Shown here in pieces: positions 1-12,300 of a DNA stretch of 64,000 nt (the stretch's first letter is position 1; each line of letters begins with the position of its first letter). A program made the position numbers and the translations under genes. The DNA is from Owenia fusiformis (lineage: Eukaryota > Annelida > Polychaeta > Sabellida > Oweniidae), in NCBI GenBank assembly GCA_903813345.2, contig CAIIXF020000006.1, positions 19,725,936-19,789,935 of the forward strand, given 5' to 3'. Below the pieces are notes generated by a model that did no database searches, had not been told where the DNA came from, and saw only the letters and a program-made list of their open reading frames with translations.

Positions 1-166
1 TCAATATTAATCCTCAAGTTCTATGTTCAATATTAATCCTCATGTTCTATGTTCAACCTCATGTTCCATGTCAATTTCCATGTACTATATCAACCCTCAT
101 ACCCTATGTTGATCCTCAGTTCCAGGTTAATCCTCACGTTCTATGTTAATCCTCACGTTCTATGTT
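1..166. repeat. ~19-26-bp degenerate minisatellite over LRSAM1 stop and 3' UTR
   Basis: Recurring CCTCACGTTCTATGTTAAT-like units (on the plus strand), the two nearest the gene almost identical and those farther away degraded. The LRSAM1 stop codon is inside the unit next to the gene. The array runs off the left edge. Confidence 0.85.
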
Positions 167-300
167 AAATCTAGTACAGATCCAGCTGCAAGATGTATAA
201 GTTGTCTTATATCAGCACGACAGATGGGACATATCTTTAGAGGCTTAGAACATGTAGTACAGCAACACACATGGCCACAATCCAAGAATATCACATCCGC
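160..300 (-). CDS. LRSAM1: LRSAM1 exon 18: second half of RING and stop
   Basis: It starts ADVIFLDCGHVCCCTTC and continues KICPICRAD. The zinc ligands are C693, H695, C699, C702, C709 and C712, matching human MIFLNCGHVCCCQQC and CPLCRQD. The acceptor is TTTTCAG at 301-302. The frame reads on to LDLT and stops at TAG 162-160, which falls inside the first unit of a minisatellite. No polyadenylation signal is in the window. Confidence 0.96.
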   Translation of the reverse strand, partial: ADVIFLDCGHVCCCTTCSKPLKICPICRADIRQLIHLAAGSVLDLT

Positions 301-3300
301 CTGAAAAGACAACGAAAAATAAATGTAAAATAATTACAATGTAGAAAAATAAATGTACAATAATTACAATGCAGAGAAATAAATGTACAATAATTACAAT
401 GCAGAAAAATTAATGTACAATAATTACAATGCAGAAAAATGAGCACATTTCATGAATCAAATTACCAGGAAATTCAAGAATTTTTTATGAGCCTAATTCA
501 TTGGTTCTTATTACATGATGATTTATTGATGCATTTAGTTAACTGGTAACTTCACAAATTGTAAGAAAATGATTACATCTGACTGCAATAATGTATAAAG
601 GTTGCAATAATGATAACAACAAATCATGGTTGAAATATATAAATGGCAATTTCATGAAGTGAATCAAAAACTATAAAACTCCCAAAAGTTTGTTTCAACA
701 ACAGACTTCTTCAAACAGATAATAAGGAAATGAAAGGGGAAAACAACTGATGACCTTTTAATGAAATTTGAAGGAGAAGTAAAGTCAACACAAATGTGTC
801 TCTTCCGAGTGTGGCATAAATGATGACCCAGTGAATAGGATAATTTCCAGTGAATTTTACATTGGGTAATAACTACAAACATATCTTACTTTAACATTTA
901 AATTCGAATTGTTGAACATTCTTAAAAAATCTGTAAACAAGCAAATGAGTTGATTTACAATTGAACCTTCAAATGGTGTCTTCAAGTCATATAAAGCTGT
1001 GTGAAATGGAATTAAAATCTTTCACTGCACAGAAATTGTTTCATAATTGTAAATAGACTTCATGGACACCCTGTATAATTCAATAACCTGATCATAGTAC
1101 GGACATGGCTTCATGGGTAGTTATCTAACTCATCAATGCTCAAGTTAGGATATAGAAAAACTATTTGTTCATATGACATATTTAAAAATAAAATGCCTTA
1201 TGACCTTTTCAAGACATCCAAAAATAAATCATCCCCATAATATTCAAAATGGTGGGTTTTATCTGATATTTTTGCTTCAATGGGTTTTTCACTCAAACAA
1301 GAACAGAAAATAGGGAATCGATTTTATTCAATAATCACATAGTCATCAAGATGAATGTGATGTTTTAAATCATGTTCACACATTTCTCGCATATTTATCT
1401 TGATATTAAAACAACAACAACTCATTAAAATTAAGTATTAACTAGGTGGGATTCAGACCAATGGGATTCAGATGATTGGGATTAGGACCAATGGGTCTGG
1501 GACAATGGGCGACCATGGAAGAATATTTTACATGGCAAATTTTATCTGAATGTTTCTTTAACTTATGACATAATAAATAAATGACTTCTTATTAGTTTTA
1601 TTTAAATTGCTAAAATATACACCAAGAAAAGTGAAAGGGAATACAGTAGTAAATCATATGTTAGCTAGCTTGCTGGTGAACTTAGTTGAACTTTGAATGG
1701 ACAACCTCTTAACCTTTATAAGACTATTAAGGGCAGTATTCTCATATGTGTGCGTTCACTTATGAAGGTAACAAATACCTTGAATTATCGGAGAAGAAAA
1801 CTTCAATCAATCAGACTTATTTGCATCTGATAGGTGATCTGAATGGATTGTTTTGAAATAAAAAAAATACAGGTATTAGGGACTTGTTGATTATGAAGAA
1901 AAGATTAATATGAAATGTAACTTCATTTTGTATAGTAAACAAATATAACTCAATTTTGTATAATGAACATTTTGTGACAAGTCTTTCATGTGTGTGTTTT
2001 ATTTATCAAGTGCTTTTTCAGTGTACATATTGCAAAAAGTCTGCTATAATGATTGACAGCTTGCCCCGCCCATTCAGTGACATTGTAGAAAGGTCTTATA
2101 GCGGTCAAACACAAGCAAACACAAAATATACAAATCGTTTGAGTGCACATATTAATGTATTTTTATATGATACTACACTGTGATCTTTTGATTGCTTATT
2201 TTTGGTATCATTGATGGAGAATAAAGTGAGATTGACAAACATGAAAATGCTGGTATGGGGCCAGCATTATTAACACAATTGTCACACTCTAATAATCATA
2301 GGCTAAAACATAAGCAAAGGATACATGTACATACAGCTGCTGAAGATTAATCAGTGATATATATGTATTGGACCAACTATTTACTTTCAAGTACACCCTA
2401 TGCAGACAGAGCCTGTGGGAAATATTGGGTGCGGAGCAAATGAGCGGAGGGTGCGGAGCTAACAGTCATTTTTGAATTTAAATTTGGGATATTTCTGAAA
2501 CTAAGCTGTTTTGGGACTTCAAATATACCAAGATATGTGTATTTGACACCAAATATCAATACAATTGTGAAAATAGTAGCGCAATTCATTCTATAGCGAC
2601 GCAGTGTGCCTTAAACCTTTCCCAGACCTATATATTTTGAAATTATCCTTTTAATACTGAGTCCCCAGCATTCATAAAAAATGGTGTTCAAGGTACACTA
2701 TCTATACAAATTATTTTTGCATCTTGGAAGCCAGGCAGTATATGTGTGATTTTATAAAAATTCGGAAATGTTTTTCAGATATGAGCCCCCTCTAAATATT
2801 GGGTGCGGAGGAGCTCCATAAACATACCTCCGCACCCAATATTTAGAGGGGGCTCATATCTGAAGAACATTTCCGAATTTTTATAAAATCACACAGATAC
2901 TGCCTGGCTTCCAAGATGCAAAAATAATTTGCATGGGTAGTGTATCTTGAACACCATTTTTTATGAATGCTGGGGACGCAGTATTAAAAGGATAGTCTCA
3001 AAATATATAGGTCTGGGAAATGTTTAAGGCATACTGCGTCGCTATAAAATGAATTGCACTACTATTTTCACAATTTTATTGATATTTGGTGTCAAATACA
3101 CATATCTTGGTATATTTGAAGTCCCAAAACGGCTTAGTTTCAGAAATACATGTATCCCAATTTTAAATTCAAAAATGACCGTTAGCTCCGCACCCTCCGC
3201 TCATTTGCGCCGCACCCAATATTTCCCACAGGCTCTGTCTGCATAGGGTGAATTATAAGTAATAAAGATAATGTGGGAATTATTTAAGATTTCACCTGCC

Positions 3301-6300
3301 ATTTCCAGTATATAGGACATGAGGCACCAAATGAGTATTAAAAATTAACACATCAAGATGATAACTAAAATATTAAATTGGAAACTTTTTGGATTTATAG
3401 TCATTGTATTACTATTATCATTAAATGCTTTGATGCTTTTCCAAATTACCAGTCATATCGATGTTTCTAGTAAAACGCTAGAATATGTAAAGACAGAAAA
3501 TAATGAAACTGTAAATACTGAGATATATTTATCAAATACTACAAGGCGTTACCAGAAACAAGCAGACACAACAAATAGAAAATGTAATTTGAAATTTCTA
3601 CAAGATTTTACAAGGACAGAGGATGAGTTGTACAGTAAAGGATCATGGGAAAATACCTCCTGGACACCAGAGGGTTGTAGATTTTCTTCGAAAGACCCAG
3701 ATTTAAAAACATGTTTCCGTGAACATCAAATTAGGAAAATCTTGATGTTAGGGGATTCAAACGGGGCCAGATATGCTAATTACACGGCAAAATATCTAAG
3801 AAGGTTTTTCTCCTGTGAGTTGATAAAACGAGAAGCCAACAATAAATTACCGACTGCTCAATACTGGAAAGATGTGAAAAGAATGTATATGATGGAAAGA
3901 GACTGTTATACATGTAGTTCAATGTTATATAAATGTCTCACTCATTCGTCTGAAATTGTAATATTGGATTTTGAATTTATTGCAATGGAATACTACATGG
4001 ACACTGAAATGACAACATTTAGAATTGGATACCCACGCTCTTGCAACTTTAGACAGGTCCCTTATCTGAATAAGGGTATCCTCTGTGGTCATGCTCTAAC
4101 GACTCAACAGTTCATATTTAATGAGTATCTATACACACAACCACACTACCCCACCGTAATAATCATAATTGGAAACAGTCACGAGCTGCTAAGAAGGGAC
4201 AAAACTGATCTTCAGCGAGATGTTGATTGGTTTTTAAAAGTATTAAAATCAGCCGTTCACAAAAATACAAAGATTTTTTGGTTTGAACCACCTTATGCTA
4301 CTGGAATGGGTTGGCTGGCAAGATACTTTGATGAGAACATTTACAAATGGTATGGAAATTGGGCACGAGATGTTGTTCTTGATTATTTCAAGTCTGACCC
4401 AAAGTTGTTCTATCCCTTCTACAGTGTCTATGAACTCAGTAAAAGTAGTGGAAGCCTTCTTGATGGCATTCATTATACAGAATGCTATTACACAGCTATT
4501 ATGGAGCTGTTTTTTAAAACATTATGTGAACCTTAATGTTGCTCATCAGCTTTAACCGAACTAGAATCATACCAAGAAATAAGCAGTAGCAACCTGTAAT
4601 GCCACGGTTACATTTACTCCAATCTTCAACAATGAATCCTGGCCGATGAGTATTTTGCATAAAAACTGAATGCAATTTTGATCAAAATATTCATCACGGC
4701 AGCTGGGCGCTTGTACTGAAAATTGGATTAAATGCAGTCATGGAATAACTTACATTATAGACTTTGGACTTTACAGTCCAATTAATTTCTTAGCCTAATG
4801 CCTTGGTCACATTCGCTCCGATTTTCACTACAGCGCCCGGCCGATTGAGTATTTTGTTCAGAAATGTGTTCAATTTTGAACAAAATTCTCAATTGACCGG
4901 GTGGTGGCCGATAAATCGCAGCAAATGTGACCAAGACATTACATCAAGTCTTAGAGCCACTCTATATCTCCTCCCGACATACAGTAAAACCAGTCTAATC
5001 AGAACAACACAGGGACAGAGTTTTTTATCAGCAGGTTTCATAAATATATAATATTAAGTCAATGGGAGATAACAAAATTGGGACTGAGAAAATGTGTTCA
5101 CACTGAGAGGTGTTCGGTATAGAGAGGTGTTCTGATATACAGGTTTCACTGTAATTGTAGAATATATCTAGATGTCTATGTTAGGGCGAGTATACAAGTG
5201 CTCTTAATGTAAGTTATTATTGAATAAATTATGAATAGATTTTTTACAGTAAATTATACTAGGTCAACATAGTAATGGTAATTTGTAACTTTCTATTAAG
5301 AATTTTTAATGAGATGAGGAGGTTCCTATTTCTACCCCACCCTGTATATCAAATCATGAAACAGAGTGGAAATATAAAAAAATATCAAAGTAAAAATAAA
5401 CATGAACATGACATTGTATGAATAATTCATGTGAACATCAAATCAGCGTTACAAACATTATATGGAGAAGGGGGGGGGGGGGGTGAACCCTGACAAAATC
5501 AGCTTACAAAATGCTTTTTTGTGCATTATTTGTAAAAGCCCTTAACAAATTCATGATGCCTCCAGCAACTCACAGTGAGATCTGAGAGTGAATGCTACCC
5601 ATGATGTTCAATGGATTCACAATATAATAAGTCCATGCAGATTTAACAAGAGCCCTTAACAAATTCATGATACCTCCAGCAACTCACAGTGAGACCTGAG
5701 AGTGAATGCTACTAGTTAGTGAGGTAGCACCGAAAAATGTACCCGCTTCTGAACAAATTGAAATTACTTGTTTCTTATGTATTTTTATGTGATACTTCAG
5801 AAAATTTTTGTCTGATGCGCCGTATCCGGGGCGAAAGTTGTCAAAATTGGGTTTTTGACCCTAAAAAGGAAAATTACAGGGGGTACATTATCATCATTGA
5901 ATAATTCATTCAGTTCGTCTTCAATCATCATAATAATTTTATCGAGAGTTGATGAGATCATTTTTAGGTAGTATGCAAAGTTTCAATGGTCTGTCACTTG
6001 TGGTTGTCATGGAAACCACAATTTTTGCTGAGAAAATCCTTAATTTTGGTAAAACCTGTACCTGTACATAATATAGAATGTGGATTATTTTTCAAATCAA
6101 CAGATATCAGAACATTTTAGCATTTTCAAAATTACAAGGGCAGTTCAAACTTTTATTTAAATATAAAGGATATTGCAATTAACATAGCTGGGGAGTGTCA
6201 AAGACCATACAATTACATAAGTGATCAAAAGTGGGCGTCGCCCTTATCATAGTAGATGATTGCCATTCTCTAAAAATACAGAGTTTTACTTGACTTTTGA

Positions 6301-9300
6301 GATACATTTATAATGATGTTCTTTGGTTATACTAAATATGAAGCATTTTTGGTAAATAATGTACATGTAAGTGTTATACTTATTGCATTGGGGAGGGGGT
6401 AGATGGGGGGGGGGGGTAACAGAATTGGAAGAGGGCAAAGCTAATCACCCTTAAGTATAAATCTCATCTACATAGTTCTGGATTTCATAGGGTTCATCTT
6501 CTGGGTCTTCTTCACATTCATCTGAATCTATAGGATATTATAATTCTGCATGATTGGTAAGTATAAAGACCATAGAATTACTCAAGTGATCAAAAGTGGG
6601 CGTCGCCCTTATAGATTCTCTCTCTATAAATACAGAGTCTAAGTTGACTTTTGAGATACATTCACATTACAACTTCTTTGATTATACTTAATTTCAAGCA
6701 TTTCTGGTTAGTAATGCACATCTAATTGTAATAGTTCTTGCCTGGGGGAGGATGGGGGAGAGTAGTAAAAGAATAGGGAGGGGGCAGAGGTAATCAGCCT
6801 TAAGTATAAATCTCATCTGCATAGTTCTGGATTTCATGGGGCACCTCGTCTGGGTCTTCTTCATATTCATCTCAATATATGGGATATTAGAATTTACAGG
6901 ATTTGTCAAACACCATACAATTACATATTTATAAACGATCAAAAGGAGTGTCACCCTAACAATAGTAGATGATTGGTTCTTTGTATAAATACAAAATTGA
7001 ACTTGACTTTTGAGATGCATTCATAGTTATACTGAACTGCTGTTATTATAATTTATGTCAAGCATTTCTGGTAAATACATCTGTGTAAGTATTATAGTTT
7101 TTACATTTGGGCAGGGGTGAGTAGTAACAGAATTAGAATGTGTAGATCTAATCTGCCTTTAAGTATAAATCTCATCTTTTTAATTCCGGATTTCATAAGT
7201 TACATCTTCTGGGGTTTTCTGATTCATCTCCTGGTGTTGCTTTATCACCAATCTCTTGTATGAGAATATCAGTCAATACCCACTGGAAAGATATGGAGTC
7301 ATTTAGTTTCCATTCAAGTCCATCTGGTGGTTCACTACGAGGATTTGCAATATGGGCCATACAGACAATAAGTGCTTTATATGGATGAGATGGTTACAAC
7401 AATCAGACAGTCATTCATTAGACCAACTTAGGAAAATTATCTAGAGATGAGATGAGTGTGACACCCATAACGACCTTGGAAAGGCACAAATATCAAGTAT
7501 AGAAGAAGACATAAGATGACATAAACCGCACAAAAAAAGATTTCATGATCTAATAAAACATATGAAATTGAAAACTATAGCAGCAAACTACAGCAGTGAC
7601 AGTGACAGTAAAAAAGTACTCAGAACAAGCTTGTACAAATACATTCTGAATGAAACATCTTTGAACAGCTTCGATCTTGCTTAAGAACATAAAATTAGCC
7701 TAGAATGTCTCCTGCAGTTCCTATTGAGCCCTGTGCCTTGGGCTCTAGGAACACTGACTGGATTTCTTGCAAGAACAGAGAAACACATCCCTATGCATGA
7801 ACATGTACCCACAAGTGCCAAAGGGAAAGGACCAAAATTTGTAATAGAACCCAGCAAGAAAAAGAAAACTTCTAAATGTATACAAGTCATAAGGAAAACA
7901 AACCCCAACTATCCCAAACCATAATTCAACTTGAAAGGTAGTTTTGTTTCTGGATCTGGCGGAGACTGTTTCAAGATTCTACAATAGCAGATTGATTCGT
8001 TTTTGTATGTGATAATTACATCAAAATTTCTATAAAGGAACCTGAAAGAGGGGAGGGACACCTTGACCTATTTGAGGTAGAAAAACACAAGTCCCTAAAG
8101 ATTGGAATTAGTTCTTGTATGATGATGAAAACAAGAAGCAAAATACAGCAAAGTGTGCTGCTGGATATTTGAGTTGGAAACAAATGAAGACTGATGTCAG
8201 TGGTATTTCCTCCAATATAGACCCTGACATATATGCAGCCTTCCTAGCACTTCACACATTCACAGATGAAGTGCCATGCAGAAGGGGCAATAGCAATAGC
8301 ACCTTTTTAAAAGGCAAAGGTGGAGCGCCATATAGATACACTCAACTGAATGACTCTCAAATCTGCAAGTGTAGTGGTATATTCTCCCACATGATATTGT
8401 TAATATATTAACATCGGGAGGTGAATGAAAATGATCAGACTATGATATTAATACTTAAGACTGACTGGCCATTGGCTCTGCCCCCTTCCATTTCTGCTAC
8501 TACCCCCCTTGCCCCCCCCCACAGGGAATAAATATTACAATACTAAATGTAATCAAAGAAGTTTTAATTTAAAAAATAAATCTTAAAGTCAAGTTAAACT
8601 CCATATTCATAGAGAATGAATTATATACTATTGTTAGAGCAACACCCACTTTTGATCACTTATGTAATTGTATGGTCTTTGACACTTACCAATCATGTAA
8701 ATTGGAATATCCCATATATTGAGATGAAGAAGACCCAGAAGTGAAGAAAACCCAGAAGATGCACCCCTTGAAAAGAACTAAATACTGGTAAATGAGATTT
8801 ACATTTAAGGCTTATTAGCTCTGCCCATTTCCAATTCTGTTACTCTCCCCCCCCCCTCCTCCACCCCCAGACAATAACTATTACAATTAGATGTACATAT
8901 ATAACTGTCAAGAAATGCTTGACATTAAGTATAAATCAAAGATGTTTTTAAGTAAATGTACTTCAAAAGTCAAGTTAAACTCTGTATTTATAGAGAATGA
9001 ACCATATACTATGATTAGGGCGACGCCCACTTTTGATCACATGTGTAATTCTATGGTCTTTGACACTTACCAATCATGCAGAATTCTTATATCTTATATA
9101 TTGAGATGAATATAATAAGACCCAGAAGCTGTACCCTATGAAATCTAGAACCATGTAGATGAGATTTACACTTAAGGCTGATAAGCTCTGCCCCCTCCCA
9201 ATTCTGTTACTACCCCCCCCCCCCCCCTCCCCCCTGTATCCCCATGCAATAACTATAACACTTAGATGTAAAAATGCTTGATATTAAGTATAACCAAAGA

Positions 9301-12300
9301 AATTCAATATAAATGTATCTCAAAAGTCAAGTAAAACTCTGTATTTATAGAGAATGGCAATCAACTACTATTATGAGGGCGACGCCCACTTTTGACCACT
9401 TATGTAATTGTATGGTCTTTGACACTTACCAGTCATATAAATTGCAATATTCTTTCTCTTTAAACAAATGTTTGGACAGCCCTGGTGATTTTTAGAGTGC
9501 TAAAATGTTCTGATATCTGTTGATTTGAAAAATAATCCACATTCTATATTATGTACAGGTACAGGTTTTACCAAAATTAAGGATTTTCTCAGCAAAAAGT
9601 GTGGTTTCCATGGCAACCACGAGTGACAGACCATTGAAAGTTTGCATACTACCTTAAAATGATCTCATCAACTCTCAATAAAATCATTATGATGATTGAA
9701 GACTAACTGAATGAATTATTCAATGATGTTAATGTACCCCCTGTAATTTTCCTTTTTAGGGTCAAAAACCCAATTTTGACAACTTTCGCCCCGGATATGG
9801 CGCGTCAGACAAAAATTTTCTGAAGTATCACATAAAAATACATAAGAAACAAGTAATTTCAATTTGTTCAGAAGCGGGTACATTTTTCAGTGCTACCTCA
9901 CTACCTATACCCATGATGTTCAATGGATTCACAATATAATAAGTACATGCAGATTTAAAGGTATATTCCTTGCCAGACCCTTTTTCTCTTGATATGGTAG
10001 CTATAATCATATACAGGGTGGTCCAAAAAAAAGTGAACCCCTGCAACTGGCCATATTTCCCTTATTACTTGCAGGAATTATTTTTTATTTTCACATGTTG
10101 TAGAGGAAGGTCTAACATTTATGTTGGTACAATACATTTTTCTTAGTCTTGAAATTTGCAGAAATTATAAGCCCTAACCAAACATTACTGAAAATGGACA
10201 AATTGTGATTTTCAATATCGGCGATTCTTCAACCCTTTAACACCTTTCCCTTGAGAATTTTTTAAGCTGCAGTCTTTAAGAACTAATATTTTCTGACTTT
10301 GTTCAATTTTAAATCTTGCACATTATGGCTTAAAACTAGCATCCTACATTTGTTAGTTGCAAAGTTATTGTGATCCAAAGAGATGTGCTAAGCTTCCATA
10401 GACGAAAACATTTTCCAGTGAAATCATGAACATACCCCTATATGATCTTGAAATGTCAATATCTTCATAAATCATGGACCAATTCTAATGATATATGGCT
10501 CAAAACATTGAATATTGGATTTTCTTTTGATTTTTAAAGATATTTGATGAAGGGGTTATCAGATTCCTGGTCACAGGGGGCAACTTCCTTCCATAAGAGG
10601 CCCCCTCTAACTGTTGGTGGAGGTAACATACCCCTGAACTGTTGAACAGTTAAAAATGCTTCAAAATGATCAATGAAAGTGTGAAATGTGTTTTCTGCTT
10701 GAATAGTGTCCCTTTTGTCATATGGTAGGGTTTTAAACTTGTATCTCTAACTGAAAGCTGTTTAAGATCATCCAATGTGTTTCAAAATTTGAGACTTAGA
10801 ATAAATTATGGCATCAACCAAAATTTTAGACCTTTCTTTACAACATGTGATAATATGAGCCAATTCATGCATGTATTAAGAAAATTGTAGCCTGTTGCAG
10901 GGGTTCACTTTTTTTTGGACCACCCTGTATATAGTTTCCATATTTAGCAAAACATGGGAAAATGTTTTGATATGGTCAATATTGATCATTTAAAAATCTA
11001 GTGCTTATTTCCAGTAAGCTGCCATCTTTTAAGATTTCTTGCAGGAAGTGATGTCATCAACTCTCAACTTCTATAACCTTGCCCATAACAGTATAGGAAA
11101 GTAGCACAAGATCACTTCTAGACAAGTGATCATTACTTTCTGTGCAAAAATATTTTCAGGTCTTGTCAACTTAGAATAAAAGAAGAGATTTTCAGAAGGA
11201 TTAAATAAGATACAAAGTTGAAAAAGAATATTTAGCTGGTTTTGTAATTCTTAACAGCTCCTCACCTAATGCTATATGCAAAGTTGAGAGTCGATGACAT
11301 CACTTCCTGTGTGAAATTTTAAAAGATGGCAGCTTACTGGAATTGAGCATCACATTTCTAAGTGATCAAATTTGACCATATCAAAACATTTTTGCATGTT
11401 TTGCTAAACATGGCAAGCATATATATAGTTATAGCTACCATATGAGGAGAGAGATGGTTTGGCAAGGAATATTCCTTTAATAAAAGTGATATAACATAAA
11501 TATACCTGTAGCATCCAGTACATTATTAAAATTTGAAGAGGTTTACTCAAAACAACTTTCTACTATTTGCAACTTGTAATGATGAAACAGTTTATTCCAG
11601 GTTCTAATAAAGTAACATAAAAAGTAAGTAAATGGCCTAAAAGTTTATTTTCCATACTCCAAGTAAAAATTCAATCCAAGTACATTATTTTACATATTTC
11701 CCTACTAGTATGGGAGCAAAGGTAATTCCGTGTCCTTTTTAGAGGCGAGCTAAGCGACATATATTTTTATGAACTATACGTGATACTTACCAAGAAAAAT
11801 GATGTTGGCAATTCTGGATCCGCGACGGCGTTGCTATGGTAACCAAGTGAATAAGCCACGCCCACTTTTAGGGGCTCTTTTCAGTGTTTGGCCCTTATCT
11901 CCTTCATTATTGCTCAGATTTCGATGAAATTCACACCAAATGGAAGGTAATAGATAACACACTCAAAATATATTAAGTTGGCAATTCTGAATCCGCGGCA
12001 GCGTTACTATGGTAACAAAGTAAATATGCCACACCCACTTTTAGGAGCTCTTTTCGGTGTTTGGCCCATATCTTCGTCATCATTGCTCAGATTTCGATAA
12101 AATTTGCACCAAATGAAAGGTAATAGATGAAGCAATCATACAGTTCATAAAATATGCAAATAGGGTGATTTGCATCTTAATTATGACATCATAACTGTTT
12201 GTTTTTGTGTATTTGATTTTAATCATGATGTATAAATCTGCGAAATAACTGTCTTTAAAATGGTCAGTAATGCTTTTAACTCTTTAATTAGTTTATTTTT

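Noticed and set aside
2398-3246. Two similar 63-65-aa ORFs starting MNC(A/T)TIFTI
   Set aside because: They are the two mirror-image arms of the 857-bp palindrome.
4249-4555. ORFs on both strands over the end of the nested esterase-like gene
   Set aside because: They are shadows of the 392-aa frame, which has the domain motifs.
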